Shown here: in pieces, positions 18,191 through 28,298 of the stretch
How the letters are laid out: each line of letters opens with the position of its first letter
Position numbering within the stretch: the first letter of the stretch is position 1
Source: Chryseobacterium sp. C-71
Lineage (GTDB): Bacteria; Bacteroidota; Bacteroidia; Flavobacteriales; Weeksellaceae
Assembly (NCBI RefSeq): GCF_020911865.1
Contig: NZ_CP087131.1
Location: 620,001 to 684,000, forward strand
DNA length: 64,000 nucleotides
Direction: 5' to 3'
Notes under the pieces: model-generated
The model's database searches: none
What the model was told of the DNA's origin: nothing
Seen by the model: the letters and a program-made list of their open reading frames with translations, nothing else
Position numbers and translations under genes: made by a program

Positions 18191-18877
18191 TTATATATCG
18201 AAACTTTCGCCTAGTTTTGGAAGAATCAATTCAACATTTTTATCACTGAAATTTTTCACAGCGTTCTCATGATCAATCTCAATTGCCGGGAAAGTATCAA
18301 AATGACATCCGATTACTTTTGGAGTTTTCAATAATTCTGCTGCTGCAAAAGCTGCTTTTCTTGAACACATGGTGTAATGACCTCCAATCGGAAGGATTGA
18401 AAGATCTAAATGACCATATAAAGCAGGAAACAACTGCATATCTGCCATTACTCCGGTATCACCCGCCAAATACACGTTTTTACCTTCAGGAAGTCTGAAA
18501 ATATATCCCGCAGGAACTCCACCATAACTTCCGTCAGGGAATGAACTTGTATGATGAGCCGGAACCATAGAGATTTTTAAATCACCGATTTTTGCCGATC
18601 CACCCAAATTCACATCGTCTTTATTTTGAGCATCTTTGAAGTATGCACAGATTTCTGGCTGACCGATAATGGTAGCTTCAGGATAGTGTTGTAAAACCTC
18701 TCCTACGTCAGCAATGTGATCACCGTGAGCATGAGTGATCAAAATATAATCGATTTTCTGTGCAGTAATATCAAATCCTGATTCTGCTTTTTTATAGTTG
18801 TAAAAAGGGTCACAAAGAATTGTTTTTTCTTTGTACGTGAACAAGAAACAGTTTTGTCCTAAGTATTGTATTTTCAT
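18191..18877 (-). CDS. Metallo-beta-lactamase-fold metal-dependent hydrolase (UPF0173)
   Basis: A 228-residue hydrolase. The start is MKIQYLGQNCFLF; an upstream Met at 18904 would add nine poorly conserved residues. The metal site is ITHAHGDHIAD, with later ligands in MVPAHHTSS and YLAGDTGVMADM, and the family motif LPIGGHYTMCSRKAAFAA. The UPF0173 family has no fixed substrate. It is the last gene of the minus-strand run that starts at menB and includes menA, 93 bases after menA. Confidence 0.88.
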   Translation of the reverse strand: MKIQYLGQNCFLFTYKEKTILCDPFYNYKKAESGFDITAQKIDYILITHAHGDHIADVGEVLQHYPEATIIGQPEICAYFKDAQNKDDVNLGGSAKIGDLKISMVPAHHTSSFPDGSYGGVPAGYIFRLPEGKNVYLAGDTGVMADMQLFPALYGHLDLSILPIGGHYTMCSRKAAFAAAELLKTPKVIGCHFDTFPAIEIDHENAVKNFSDKNVELILPKLGESFDI

Positions 18878-18970
18878 TTTTAATTTATTTTTATTAAACA
18901 CCAATTACACAAATTTTCTCACGAATAGCACTATTAAAACAGTGCATTTGATAAGAAAAATACAAGTTTA

Positions 18971-19900
18971 TTAACTGAAAAAATTAAGTCCGAAAGCAGT
19001 AAGAACAGCCATCATAAAGGTTATTATTCCCACTTGTTTTAAGAAAGGATCAAGTTCTTTCGGCTCTTTCACTTGCATTATTTTTCTTCTCAGTTTTGCA
19101 AGAGGCAATAAAAGAATCATCACAATGAAAACATAATATTGCTTCGATTGAATGAAACCGTTCATTGCTAAAAAAATTAGGATCAAAATCAAAGGAAACT
19201 GCAACAAAACCATTTCGTAAATCATTGCGTTTCTGAAGCCCATCCTCAGTGCAAGACTGTTTTTACCCGATAATCTGTCGCTTTCAATATCGCGCATATT
19301 ATTCAGGTTTAAAACCGCCATACTCATCATTCCTACAGCGGCTCCCGGTAAAAGCATATCCCAGCTGAATGTTTTTGTGAAAAGAAAATAGCTTCCGCAA
19401 ACCGATACCAAACCAAAGAAAATGAAAACAAAAACGTCTCCCAATCCCATATATCCATAAGGTTTCTTACCAACAGTATAACCAATTGCTGCTAAAATAC
19501 TCGCCACACCCAAACCAATAAAGATGTAAAACTCATTCATAAAATCTGGAATGAAAGCCAAATATAAAAGCGCAACCGTTGCCACAAAAGATAAAACAGA
19601 GAATATAATAACTGCATTTTTCATCTGCTTTGCCGTAATTTTTCCCGAGGCTACTGCTCTTGCTTCTGCCTCGCCGATTCTTTTAGCATCGGTACCTTTT
19701 ACACCATCGCCATAATCATTGGCATAGTTTGATAAAACCTGATACAATAGCGTCACTAAAAGTGCCAAAGCAAATATTTTCCAGTCCCAGGTACCGCCTT
19801 CGCCCCAAAGTCTCCATTTTGCGATGAATGACCCCATGATAATTCCGCTCAGAGAAAGCGGTAATGTTCTAAGCCTTGCAGCCTTTATCCAATCTGACAT
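18971..19900 (-). CDS. menA: 1,4-dihydroxy-2-naphthoate polyprenyltransferase
   Basis: Adds the polyprenyl tail to 1,4-dihydroxy-2-naphthoate, giving demethylmenaquinone; inner membrane. A 309-residue UbiA-fold protein with the first Asp motif NYANDYGDGVKGTD, the adjacent RIGEAEARAVASGKIT, typical of MenA, the second Asp-rich motif NLNNMRDIESDRLSGKNSLA, and eight or nine hydrophobic helices. menB is five genes upstream in the same run, which supports a menaquinone role; the intervening genes are not known men genes. Confidence 0.92.
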   Translation of the reverse strand: MSDWIKAARLRTLPLSLSGIIMGSFIAKWRLWGEGGTWDWKIFALALLVTLLYQVLSNYANDYGDGVKGTDAKRIGEAEARAVASGKITAKQMKNAVIIFSVLSFVATVALLYLAFIPDFMNEFYIFIGLGVASILAAIGYTVGKKPYGYMGLGDVFVFIFFGLVSVCGSYFLFTKTFSWDMLLPGAAVGMMSMAVLNLNNMRDIESDRLSGKNSLALRMGFRNAMIYEMVLLQFPLILILIFLAMNGFIQSKQYYVFIVMILLLPLAKLRRKIMQVKEPKELDPFLKQVGIITFMMAVLTAFGLNFFS

Positions 19901-19910
19901 TAAATTTTAT

Positions 19911-21416
19911 TTAATTATTCTTAGAATTTTCAATTTTGTAGATACAGTAATTCAGCAGTTTTTTGAGTTTTAAATAGTTTAAAGCTGCTATTTTAAAGCG
20001 TCCTGCAGAGGTATAAAAAGTGATTGTTCCTAAGTTTGTTTTCCGTTGCCAAAAATACTGAGAAATTTTCACAGTTTGAAGTTTTTCGACCTCAAAAGTT
20101 CGGTTATCGATGTCCCAAATTCCTGATTTTAATCTGATAAATTTTTCGTTGTAAAATAATTTTAAATTTAGAAACGAAATTAAAATCAATATTTCCGCTA
20201 AAACAATGTAAATGACCGCTAAAAACCAGTAGTTTATCCATAGTTTTTTTTCAATAATGGAAATTAAAAGCAGAGGAATCATAATCCACTGAAAAGTATT
20301 GACAACGATCAACCTGAAATTAGGCTTTAAATAATTTCTGAAAACAGGATTCTCATTCCAAATCGCTGAGATCAGTTTTACTTTTTCATGATTATTAATT
20401 CCGGGAACAGCTGCTACATTTTTTTCACCCTCTTCTTCATTCTTACCAATCTGAAGAAATTTCAGGTGAGAAATCTTCAATTTCTTCTGAATCCAGTTTT
20501 GTGTTTCGGTGACCACCTGCACTTTCGATTTATTGACAATCGAATTTCGGGTATTGAACAGTCCGTATTCAAAGGAAAAACTCTGGTTATTTTCAGTAAT
20601 TTTAAAATTAAAGAATTTAATTAATGTACGAACCGTGTTAATTAGAATTCCGACAATGATCACAACCAACACAATTCCCAAAATAACAGGAATTGAAAAT
20701 GCCAAAAACTGAGATTCTACAGTATCATAGTTTAAATCTGTATCAAATTCTGCTTTTTTAAGCAAGTTGGTAAGTTCAGAAAAACCATAAATTATCAAGC
20801 TTAACAATGCAAAAAAACTTTGAATATAATTTGCGGTGATTCCGTACTTTAAAATACTGAGCGTTGAAATTTTAATTGAAGGAAGTTCTTGAGTCTCTTC
20901 ATTTTGAATTGTTTCATCTGATTCTTCGACGTTTTTTTCAATTCTTTTTTCCGTTAAAAGATATTTTTTTAGATCAATCGCATTTTGTTTCGTTAATGCC
21001 GAAATCTTCACTTCTTTTTCAGAGCTTCCCGGTGTGTCAATTTCAAGTTTATAAATATTAAAAAACCGATGAATAAAAGGCTGCGAGATATTGACTTCCT
21101 GAATGTTTTCTCTTTTAATTTTCGTTACCGAAGTATTGATAATTCCTTCATGAATAACAAATTCTTCATTTTCTTCGTCAATATAATATTTGAAATGATA
21201 GTATTGTAAAACCGCAGAAACAATCAAGATTGTGAGTAAAGTGATAATGGTAAGAATAATGATCCAAAGTTCTATTTTTTCTTTTCTGACAAAAAAAAGA
21301 ATAACGAAAACCCACAGGTTTTTAATCACCATTCCGATATTGTACAGAAAAAGCAGAGCAATCCCTGTTTTAGACTGTCTTTGAGGTCGAAAAAAAGAGT
21401 TAAGCTTCTCCTCCAT
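19911..21416 (-). CDS. PH-domain membrane protein, large (YdbT-like)
   Basis: A 501-residue membrane protein with repeated bacterial PH (bPH2) domains. The start is MEEKLNSFFRPQRQSKTGIALL; a longer frame to 21509 overlaps the upstream gene and adds unlikely sequence. Two pairs of helices are seen near residues 20-70, with more near 215-290 and 380-430, each followed by a soluble PH-like block with the ENIQEVNISQPFIHRFFNIYKLEIDT motif (repeated as KSKVQVVTETQNWIQKKLKISHLKFLQIG and VEKLQTVKISQYFWQRKTNLGTI). It overlaps the end of the small PH protein gene by 17 bases, so the two are translated together. Confidence 0.82.
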   Translation of the reverse strand: MEEKLNSFFRPQRQSKTGIALLFLYNIGMVIKNLWVFVILFFVRKEKIELWIIILTIITLLTILIVSAVLQYYHFKYYIDEENEEFVIHEGIINTSVTKIKRENIQEVNISQPFIHRFFNIYKLEIDTPGSSEKEVKISALTKQNAIDLKKYLLTEKRIEKNVEESDETIQNEETQELPSIKISTLSILKYGITANYIQSFFALLSLIIYGFSELTNLLKKAEFDTDLNYDTVESQFLAFSIPVILGIVLVVIIVGILINTVRTLIKFFNFKITENNQSFSFEYGLFNTRNSIVNKSKVQVVTETQNWIQKKLKISHLKFLQIGKNEEEGEKNVAAVPGINNHEKVKLISAIWNENPVFRNYLKPNFRLIVVNTFQWIMIPLLLISIIEKKLWINYWFLAVIYIVLAEILILISFLNLKLFYNEKFIRLKSGIWDIDNRTFEVEKLQTVKISQYFWQRKTNLGTITFYTSAGRFKIAALNYLKLKKLLNYCIYKIENSKNN

Positions 21417-21945
21417 CTTCTGTTTTTTCCTTAGAAATACTTCTTCTGATGTGATTGTTAATTCCCTCTGCAATGTCTTCTGGCAGACCGTTGATGGTAA
21501 TATCACCACCGCTCACTCCTGCGGTAAATACAGAAACCGATTTTAAATTTAATATTTTAGAAAACCAACCCTGCTCTACTTTGATGTGCTGAATTCTGCT
21601 AAAAGGAACAATGATGATACTTCGTTTCAGCCAACCGTACTGATAGACCAAATCCTTTTCACGAACTGCATATTTTCTAAATTTAAAACCAATGATTGTG
21701 TTCAGAAAAAGAAATACAATCATCAGAAAAACTCCAATCACAATTGCCCAAACTTGTAGAATTGTCAAATTAAAATAGAAGAAGTAAATAGCTGTAGAAA
21801 CTGCTCCGACTAAAAAAACAGAAAATAAGGCAAGATTCAATAAAATAATCTTGAGATATTTTGGCAAGACTGCTGTCAGTTTTAAATCATTAAAATCAGG
21901 AATTTCAAGATCGAAAATCTGAGGGTTTTGAAAGTTTTGTTCCAT
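21400..21945 (-). CDS. PH-domain membrane protein, small (YdbS-like)
   Basis: A 181-residue partner of the next gene. Two helices (about 35-58 and 66-85) come before one bPH2 domain with YAVREKDLVYQYGWLKRSII and IVPFSRIQHIKVEQGWFSKI, the conserved motif of the family. In Bacillus the ydbS-ydbT pair has been linked to envelope or stress functions; here the operon position inside a menaquinone unit gives no further clue. The 3' end overlaps the large PH gene. Confidence 0.85.
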   Translation of the reverse strand: MEQNFQNPQIFDLEIPDFNDLKLTAVLPKYLKIILLNLALFSVFLVGAVSTAIYFFYFNLTILQVWAIVIGVFLMIVFLFLNTIIGFKFRKYAVREKDLVYQYGWLKRSIIIVPFSRIQHIKVEQGWFSKILNLKSVSVFTAGVSGGDITINGLPEDIAEGINNHIRRSISKEKTEDGGEA

Positions 21946-21992
21946 TTAATTTAAATATTGAAGCTCAGTTTTTTATAAAAGTGCATCTTTAT

Positions 21993-22664
21993 TTAAATTA
22001 AAGATGCACCATTTAAATCTGTTGTAAGAACCTCGCTCATGTAATCAAAAAAAGAACGCATTGCTAGAAAAGTGGCAATGACTTCTTTTTGAAAATTGTC
22101 AGAAAAAACCTCTTGATCAGAAAATTTTCTCATCACAACATATTGTTTTTTCTTGATTAAGTTAATAGCAGGATGATTTTTATCAAAACCTTTCGGAGCA
22201 ATTTTCGCACCTTCTTCACCTTGTAATTCGCCGAAGTGTTCTACAAAAATTTTATCTGACGTAATTTTTCTGATTTCGGTATCATTCCTCTCAAACTCCT
22301 TTCGAATTCTAAGCAAATCTTCCGAGTTCGGACTCCAAAAACCACCTCCAACAAAACTGTTATTTGGTTCTAAATGAATATAATAACCACCTCTAAGCAT
22401 TGGTTTTTTCCGAGATATCCCTGCACCAAAATTGGTTTTATAAGGCGTTTTATCTTTGGAAAAGCGTACATCTTTATAAATTCTAAAAATATGAATCTTT
22501 CCTAAACTATCATATTCTTCAAGTTGAGAATAAATTTGATCAAAAAAAATTTTATTTTCCTTTATAAGTGAATCATATTCTGATTTGTGCTCAGAAAACC
22601 AAACACGGTCGTTGTTTTTCTCTAGCTGCTTGAGAAATTCAAATCCTCTTTTCAATATGACCAT
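21993..22664 (-). CDS. DUF2461 family protein
   Basis: A 223-residue protein of the DUF2461/TIGR02453 family, recognisable from FEFLKQLEKNNDRVWFSEHKSEY-type opening (shown here in part), IHIFRIYKDVRFSKDKTPYK, and GYYIHLEPNNSFVGGGFW. Function unknown. The start is placed at the Met of MVILKRGFEF, nine bases after the menB stop; a Met seven codons upstream would overlap menB and is less likely. It lies inside the menB...menA unit. Confidence 0.85.
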   Translation of the reverse strand: MVILKRGFEFLKQLEKNNDRVWFSEHKSEYDSLIKENKIFFDQIYSQLEEYDSLGKIHIFRIYKDVRFSKDKTPYKTNFGAGISRKKPMLRGGYYIHLEPNNSFVGGGFWSPNSEDLLRIRKEFERNDTEIRKITSDKIFVEHFGELQGEEGAKIAPKGFDKNHPAINLIKKKQYVVMRKFSDQEVFSDNFQKEVIATFLAMRSFFDYMSEVLTTDLNGASLI

Positions 22665-22672
22665 ATTATTAT

Positions 22673-23509
22673 TTAAGAAATCCACTGATCTTTTCCGAAA
22701 TCCGGTTTTCTCTTTTCGAGGAAGGCATTTCTACCTTCTTTTGCTTCTTCTGTCATGTACGCCAATCGGGTTGCTTCGCCTGCAAAAACTTGTTGCCCAA
22801 CCATTCCATCGTCAGTAAGGTTCATTGCAAATTTCAGCATTCTGATGGAAGTCGGAGATTTAGCTAAAATTTCCTGAGCCCATTCGTAAGCAGTATCTTC
22901 CAGTTCGTCATGAGGAATTACGGCATTCACCATTCCCATATCGAAAGCTTCCTGAGCTGAGTAATTTCTTCCTAAAAAGAAAATCTCACGTGCTTTTTTC
23001 TGTCCGACCATTTTAGCCAAATACGCTGAACCATAACCACCGTCAAAGCTCGTCACATCAGCATCAGTTTGTTTGAAAATAGCATGTTCTTTACTCGCTA
23101 AAGTCAAATCACAAACCACATGAAGCGAGTGACCACCACCTACAGCCCAACCCGGAACTACTGCAATCACAGCTTTTGGCATAAAACGGATCAAACGCTG
23201 AACTTCAAGAATATTCAAACGGTGCCTTCCGTCTTCCCCAACATAACCTTGCTGACCTCTGGCTTTTTGGTCTCCTCCACTACAGAACGCCCATACTCCA
23301 TCTTTCGAACTTGGTCCTTCTCCTGAAAGCAAAACGACACCAATAGAAGGATCTTCTGATGCATCATAAAAAGCATCATACAATTCTGAAGTTGTTTTGG
23401 GTCTGAAAGCATTACGGATTTCCGGTCTGTTGAAGGCAATTCTTGCCACACCGTTGCATTTTTTATAAGTAATATCTTCGTATTCCTTTACGGTTTTCCA
23501 CTCGATCAT
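22673..23509 (-). CDS. menB: 1,4-dihydroxy-2-naphthoyl-CoA synthase
   Basis: Closes the second ring of menaquinone from O-succinylbenzoyl-CoA. A 278-residue crotonase-fold enzyme; FNRPEIRNAFRPKTTSEL at the N-terminus, the oxyanion-hole segments GVWAFCSGGDQKARG and GWAVGGGHSLHVVCDLTLAS, and the MenB-specific QTDADVTSFDGGYGSAYLA are all present. A TATATTTG promoter motif lies just upstream at 23527. It begins a run of six genes that also contains menA. Confidence 0.95.
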   Translation of the reverse strand: MIEWKTVKEYEDITYKKCNGVARIAFNRPEIRNAFRPKTTSELYDAFYDASEDPSIGVVLLSGEGPSSKDGVWAFCSGGDQKARGQQGYVGEDGRHRLNILEVQRLIRFMPKAVIAVVPGWAVGGGHSLHVVCDLTLASKEHAIFKQTDADVTSFDGGYGSAYLAKMVGQKKAREIFFLGRNYSAQEAFDMGMVNAVIPHDELEDTAYEWAQEILAKSPTSIRMLKFAMNLTDDGMVGQQVFAGEATRLAYMTEEAKEGRNAFLEKRKPDFGKDQWIS

Positions 23510-23526
23510 TCTGTAAAAATTTTTCT

Positions 23527-23534
23527 CAAATATA
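23527..23534 (-). promoter_or_regulatory. -7 promoter element of the menB operon
   Basis: TATATTTG on the minus strand, 17 bases upstream of the menB start. No well-placed TTG was found for the -33 box. Confidence 0.5.
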
Positions 23535-23639
23535 CGGAATTAGAGAGAGATTTCAGATTGATTTTTAAAGATAATAATGCAATATTTAAACTAAACTGAT
23601 TGATCATTTTTAAGAAATCAAAACCGAAATACACATAAA

Positions 23640-23666
23640 AAAACCGAAACAAAATGCTTCGGTTTT
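23640..23666 (-). terminator. Terminator after the gyrA/TPR unit
   Basis: Arms 23640-23648 and 23658-23666 (AAAACCGAA) followed by a T run on the minus strand, 25 bases beyond the stop of the TPR gene. Confidence 0.8.
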
Positions 23667-23690
23667 ATATGAATTCAAATGAATGAAATG

Positions 23691-24743
23691 TTATTTTGGC
23701 TGTTTAGCCTGAAGTGCAGCTTCTTTAGCTTTCATTTCTGCAGCTTTTGCCTGATTTTTTGTAATAACATAGATTTCTCTCAAAGTAGTAATGGCATCCA
23801 TATTTTCTGGATTTGTCTGATGCCATTTTTCTGCATAAGGTAATGCTTTATTGAATCTTTCTTTTCTTGCCTCAATTAATGTTGTTGCCTTGTCCGGATC
23901 TGACTTTCTCAACGCATTTATACTTTCCACCGCCTTTGCATCATCTCCCAGTGACGTATAAACTAAATTCTGATATGAATTGTTTAACAACGCCGTGTTA
24001 GTTCCTGCAAGTTCAATTGCTTTTTGAAACGAAGCAATTGCGTCAGTTTCAGTTGCAGGAGTTTTCGCCTGTAGAACTCCTAAGTTATACCAATTGGTCG
24101 CATCATTAGGATTTTTAGCCAATTGCTCTTTCAGATTTGTTAAGAATTTATCTGTATTTCCGGTAGCATATAATGCAGAACCTTGATACTCTTTCAATTT
24201 AGCATTATCCGGAAATTTAGCCAACCCTTTTTCAATCAAAGCTAAAGCTTCATCATTCTTTTTAGCATTTAAAAGTAAAGTTGACAAAGTCTCATATAAA
24301 TCTGGCTCTACACTTTTAGTCTGTTCAGTTTTAAAATCTGTATAATCCTTGGATTTTGTATTTTTTAAACCTTCCCAAATACCTTTATTTAAAGGTGTCA
24401 CTTCACCAGTTTTTACATCCTTTGCAGTATATTGTGTCTGAACTCCTGTATATCCTGAGTTTATCAAATCAGTATAAATTTTAATCGACTCATCCACATT
24501 ATTTGCAAGGGCATAGCTTAATCCTGCATAATACATATAGATTTTATCATCCTGACCACTTGTCTTCATTAAGTTGTAAACTTCTAAAAACTTTGGAGCC
24601 GCAACGGCATAGTTTTTTGCCTGATAAGCATCCATTGCTGCTTTATTAGAAGCTTGTAATTGCGCATTTACATCCTTTGCATCTTTCTGTCCGAAAACAA
24701 ATGCTGATGAAATGATAGCTATACCTAAAATTAGCTTTTTCAT
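23691..24743 (-). CDS. Secreted tetratricopeptide-repeat protein
   Basis: A 350-residue exported protein: signal peptide MKKLILGIAIISSAFVFGQ, then TPR-type helical repeats, for example AMDAYQAKNYAVAAPKFLEV, DEALALIEKGLAKFPDNAKL and ATNWYNLGVLQAKTPATETD. The C-terminus is Ala/Lys rich (KAAEMKAKEAALQAKQPK). Likely a periplasmic scaffold; partner unknown. It begins 28 bases after the gyrA stop on the same strand with no terminator between, so the two are probably co-transcribed. Confidence 0.85.
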   Translation of the reverse strand: MKKLILGIAIISSAFVFGQKDAKDVNAQLQASNKAAMDAYQAKNYAVAAPKFLEVYNLMKTSGQDDKIYMYYAGLSYALANNVDESIKIYTDLINSGYTGVQTQYTAKDVKTGEVTPLNKGIWEGLKNTKSKDYTDFKTEQTKSVEPDLYETLSTLLLNAKKNDEALALIEKGLAKFPDNAKLKEYQGSALYATGNTDKFLTNLKEQLAKNPNDATNWYNLGVLQAKTPATETDAIASFQKAIELAGTNTALLNNSYQNLVYTSLGDDAKAVESINALRKSDPDKATTLIEARKERFNKALPYAEKWHQTNPENMDAITTLREIYVITKNQAKAAEMKAKEAALQAKQPK

Positions 24744-24771
24744 AATAATAACAATTTTATTTTTATTTTAA

Positions 24772-27366
24772 TTATTCTTCAGAAGTAGTATCTTCAGTTG
24801 TATCTTCTGAGCTTTCGTTCGCTGAATTATTTTCTATTTCAGGAGCGTCGCTATCTTCTGTAGGAAGAATTGCGCCTTCTTCGCCTTCTAAAAGTTCCTC
24901 TTCTTCCACTACATCTTTATCCATTTCAACTTTTGCGATGGCTGCAATTTCGTCATTCTTTTTCAGATTGATCATTTTTACACCCTGAGTATTTCTACCC
25001 ATCACACGCATCTCGTTCATATTCATTCTGATCGCAACACCAGATTTATTGATAATCATCAATCCGTCGTCGTCTGTTACGTTTTGAATGGCAATAAGAT
25101 TACCTGTTTTTTCAGTGATATTTAGCGTTATAACACCTTTTCCACCTCTGTTGGTAATTCTGTAATCTTCAACAGCAGTTCTCTTTCCATATCCTTTTTC
25201 AGATACTACAAGTACTGTGTCATTTTCGATATCGTTCACCACAATCATACCGATTGCCTCATCATTATCTTCCATGCTGATCCCGCGAACTCCAATAGAT
25301 CCTCTACCCACTTCTCTCACTTTCGCTTCAGGGAAACGTATACATTTACCATTCTTCGTAGCAATCATGATTTCAGATGTACCATTTGTAAGGTATGCAC
25401 CAAGCAACATATCATTCTCTCTAATTTCAATTGCATTTACACCATTTACTCTTGGTCTAGAATATGCTTCAAGAGAGGTTTTCTTAATTGTGCCATTTTT
25501 GGTTACCATTAGTACGCTCATTTGATTTACATATTCAGAATCTTTTAAGTTATTGGTTCTGATGTATGCTTTAATCTTATCATCTGGCTCGATGTTGATC
25601 AAATTTTGTACCGCTCTTCCTTTTGCAGTTTTAGAACCTTCAGGTATTTCAAATACTCTTAACCAGTAACATTTACCTTTTTCTGTAAAGAACAACATGT
25701 ATTGGTGATTGGTTGCAGATACGATGTACTCTAAGAAATCTGAATCTCTCGTCGTCGCAGCCTTGTTCCCAACACCACCTCTACTTTGAATTTTGTATTC
25801 TGAAAGCAACGTTCTCTTCACATATCCTGCATGAGAAATCGTAAGAACTACCGCTTCGTTCGGAATAATATCTTCAATAGACATTTCACCTCCCGAATAA
25901 TCGATTTCTGTTCTTCTTTCGTCGCCGTATTTTTCTTTAATTTCAACCAATTCATCTTTAATGATCTGGAATCTTCTTGGTTCGTTTGCCAAAATATCTT
26001 CCAAATTATTAATTTCTTTCATAATTGCTTCGTACTCATCACGGATTTTGTCAAGCTCCATTCCCGTCAAACGAGCCAAACGAAGGTCTAGAATCGCCTG
26101 AGCCTGAAGTTCAGACAAATCAAATTCCTGAATAATTCCTTCTTTCGCTGCCTGTGGATTGGCACTGTGACGAATAATCGCAATCGCTTTATCTAAAGAA
26201 TCCTGGGTTCCGATCACCTTCATGAAACCTTCAAGAATATGTGCTCTTTCTCTTGCTTTTCTAAGCTCATACTCCGTTCTTCTTACGATGATAACGTGTC
26301 TGTGCTCAACAAAATGGTGGATGATATCCTTTAAATTCAACTGCTCCGGTCTTCCGTGTACCAATGCAATATTATTAACACTGAAAGAAGTCTGAAGCGA
26401 AGTATATTTATATAATAAGTTAAGAACAACATTAGGAATCGCATCGTTTTTCAATTCATAAACAATACGCATCCCGTTTCTGTCTGATTCGTCTCTGATT
26501 TCGTAGATACCCGGAATTTTTTCATCCTTTACCAACTCAGCAGTTCTCGCAATCATTTCAGCTTTATTAACCTGATAAGGAATTTCAGTTACAATAATTG
26601 CATTTCTATTGTGTACTTCTTCAAAGCTTACTTTAGCTCTTAAAACTACTCTTCCTCTTCCTGTATGAAAAGCATCTCTTACCCCGTCATATCCATAGAT
26701 AATTCCACCCGTAGGAAAATCCGGAGCAACGATGTGCTGCATCAATTCGTCAATAGTAATTTCTCTGTTATCGATGTATGCTGTAATTGCATCTACCGCT
26801 TCAGATAAGTTGTGAGGAGCCATATTGGTGGCCATCCCCACCGCAATACCTGAGGTACCGTTTACCAAAAGATTGGGAACTTTTGTGGGCATTACGCTCG
26901 GTTCCGTCAAACTGTCATCAAAGTTATTTTGAAAGTCAACCGTTTCTTTATCAAGATCAGATAAAATTTCGTCTGAAATTTTCTTTAATCTTGCCTCGGT
27001 GTAACGCATTGCTGCAGGCGGATCACCATCCATTGAACCAAAGTTACCCTGCCCGTCAACCTGTGGATAGCGCAAGCTCCATGGCTGTGCCATTCTTACC
27101 ATTGCATCGTATACAGAAGAATCTCCGTGTGGGTGATATTTACCTAAAACATCCCCTACGATTCTTGCAGATTTTAAGTATTTTCTGTTTGAAAAAACCC
27201 CTAATCCATACATACCATAAAGTACTCTTCTGTGAACAGGTTTCAAGCCATCTCTTACATCCGGTAAAGCTCTTGAAACAATAACGGACATTGAATAATC
27301 AATATAAGATGACTTCATTTCATCAACGATGTTGATAGGAATCAATCTTTCTCCTTCTCTTTGCAT
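24772..27366 (-). CDS. gyrA: DNA gyrase subunit A
   Basis: Breaks and rejoins DNA to introduce negative supercoils, with GyrB. The 864-residue protein has the catalytic Tyr122 in [10 protein letters not shown], and the quinolone-determining region [20 protein letters not shown] with Ser83 and Asp87 in the sensitive state by E. coli numbering. The C-terminal beta-pinwheel is present; the canonical GyrA box QRRGGKG reads QSRGGVG, and a second related segment reads NRGGKG. The last 40 residues form an acidic tail rich in Glu and Thr. Transcribed before the TPR protein gene. Confidence 0.96.
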   Translation of the reverse strand: MQREGERLIPINIVDEMKSSYIDYSMSVIVSRALPDVRDGLKPVHRRVLYGMYGLGVFSNRKYLKSARIVGDVLGKYHPHGDSSVYDAMVRMAQPWSLRYPQVDGQGNFGSMDGDPPAAMRYTEARLKKISDEILSDLDKETVDFQNNFDDSLTEPSVMPTKVPNLLVNGTSGIAVGMATNMAPHNLSEAVDAITAYIDNREITIDELMQHIVAPDFPTGGIIYGYDGVRDAFHTGRGRVVLRAKVSFEEVHNRNAIIVTEIPYQVNKAEMIARTAELVKDEKIPGIYEIRDESDRNGMRIVYELKNDAIPNVVLNLLYKYTSLQTSFSVNNIALVHGRPEQLNLKDIIHHFVEHRHVIIVRRTEYELRKARERAHILEGFMKVIGTQDSLDKAIAIIRHSANPQAAKEGIIQEFDLSELQAQAILDLRLARLTGMELDKIRDEYEAIMKEINNLEDILANEPRRFQIIKDELVEIKEKYGDERRTEIDYSGGEMSIEDIIPNEAVVLTISHAGYVKRTLLSEYKIQSRGGVGNKAATTRDSDFLEYIVSATNHQYMLFFTEKGKCYWLRVFEIPEGSKTAKGRAVQNLINIEPDDKIKAYIRTNNLKDSEYVNQMSVLMVTKNGTIKKTSLEAYSRPRVNGVNAIEIRENDMLLGAYLTNGTSEIMIATKNGKCIRFPEAKVREVGRGSIGVRGISMEDNDEAIGMIVVNDIENDTVLVVSEKGYGKRTAVEDYRITNRGGKGVITLNITEKTGNLIAIQNVTDDDGLMIINKSGVAIRMNMNEMRVMGRNTQGVKMINLKKNDEIAAIAKVEMDKDVVEEEELLEGEEGAILPTEDSDAPEIENNSANESSEDTTEDTTSEE

Positions 27367-27515
27367 ATATAACTTTTATTGTAATGATAATCAGATGTTT
27401 AAAAAACAACCTGAAAACTATTTAATTTGAATATTTAATAACGGGCTAATTTACGAAAATTTTACCGATTTTTGCCGAACTATTTATTCAAATAATCTTA
27501 AAAATTCTTAAAAAT

Positions 27516-27830
27516 ATGAGCGTATTGAGCATTACTTTCCATTGTACAAAAGACAATATCGAAGAATGGGAAAATTACGTGGATGACACCTTGGTTTTGA
27601 TGACAGAAAATCTTTTGGATGTCGAAAAATATATCCTCTCTGAGGTACACAGCGACTTCATTGAAGACGGAAAAAACTATAATCTTCTTTTGATTTTTGA
27701 TGATGAAGAAAAAAGAACTGAGTTTATGGAGAGTGAACTATTAAACATCTCTGAAAGAATCGAAAAAAAGTTCGGACAGGAAGTAATGATATTTAATACT
27801 TTTTTAAATCCTAAGAAAAAGAAAATCTAA
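27516..27830 (+). CDS. DUF4286 family protein
   Basis: A 104-residue protein of the Bacteroidetes DUF4286 family: SITFHCTKDNIEEWENYVDD, then LLLIFDDEEKRTEFMESEL, with a basic tail (LNPKKKKI). The fold is probably a ferredoxin-like dimer; function unknown. It is divergent from gyrA and ends in a strong terminator at 27869. Confidence 0.8.
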   Translation: MSVLSITFHCTKDNIEEWENYVDDTLVLMTENLLDVEKYILSEVHSDFIEDGKNYNLLLIFDDEEKRTEFMESELLNISERIEKKFGQEVMIFNTFLNPKKKKI

Positions 27831-27868
27831 TTTATATTTTAGACAAAATCTTTTCAAGCTGATAAAAT

Positions 27869-27902
27869 AAATAGGCTGTCTCATTTCTGAGACAGCCTAT
27901 TT
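27869..27902. terminator. Bidirectional terminator (15-bp stem)
   Basis: Arms 27869-27883 and 27888-27902 (AAATAGGCTGTCTCA) with a four-base loop and T runs both ways. It serves DUF4286 and the convergent His-rich protein, whose stop touches the stem. Confidence 0.9.
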
Positions 27903-28187
27903 TTATAAATTAACCACAACAACCGGTCTGCTATGATAAACACGGGGTTGTCTGTATCTTTTGTGAGTATAATGCCTGTAAGGTCTCGCAGGTCTGTAAT
28001 AGTGTTTCTTATAATAATGCCTTGGAGCCTTATGGTACGCTACTCTTTTGTACTTCATCTTGTGATGGCCACGATGATGATGTTTGTACGAGTGAGGATG
28101 ATGGCGTTTTTGGGTAGGTTCTGCCTGATAAAATGCAACTGCAAAAATAACTAAGAACACACCAATTACTTTAGATAACAACTTCAT
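27903..28187 (-). CDS. Small secreted His/Tyr/Arg-rich protein
   Basis: Ninety-four residues. A signal peptide (MKLLSKVIGVFLVIFAVAFYQA) is followed by a mature region very rich in His, Tyr, Arg and Lys (KRHHPHSYKHHHRGHHKMKY, then repeated HYYKKHYYRPARPYRHY). It ends in VVVVNL. No known family. Metal binding or interaction with nucleic acid or polysaccharide would fit the composition, but both are inference. The next gene upstream on the same strand encodes another small exported protein with His/Pro content. Confidence 0.65.
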   Translation of the reverse strand: MKLLSKVIGVFLVIFAVAFYQAEPTQKRHHPHSYKHHHRGHHKMKYKRVAYHKAPRHYYKKHYYRPARPYRHYTHKRYRQPRVYHSRPVVVVNL

Positions 28188-28298
28188 AATGATAAAAATT
28201 TCAAGTTAACTTCTCAAAAAATGCAATGATAATGCCAAAAATTGAGAAAGATTATAATCGTATAACGAAATAATTTCTAAAATCATATGTGTAGAACC

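Noticed and set aside
26787..27284. A 165-codon open frame on the plus strand inside gyrA
   Set aside because: It is a shadow of gyrA, which is intact and highly conserved on the other strand.
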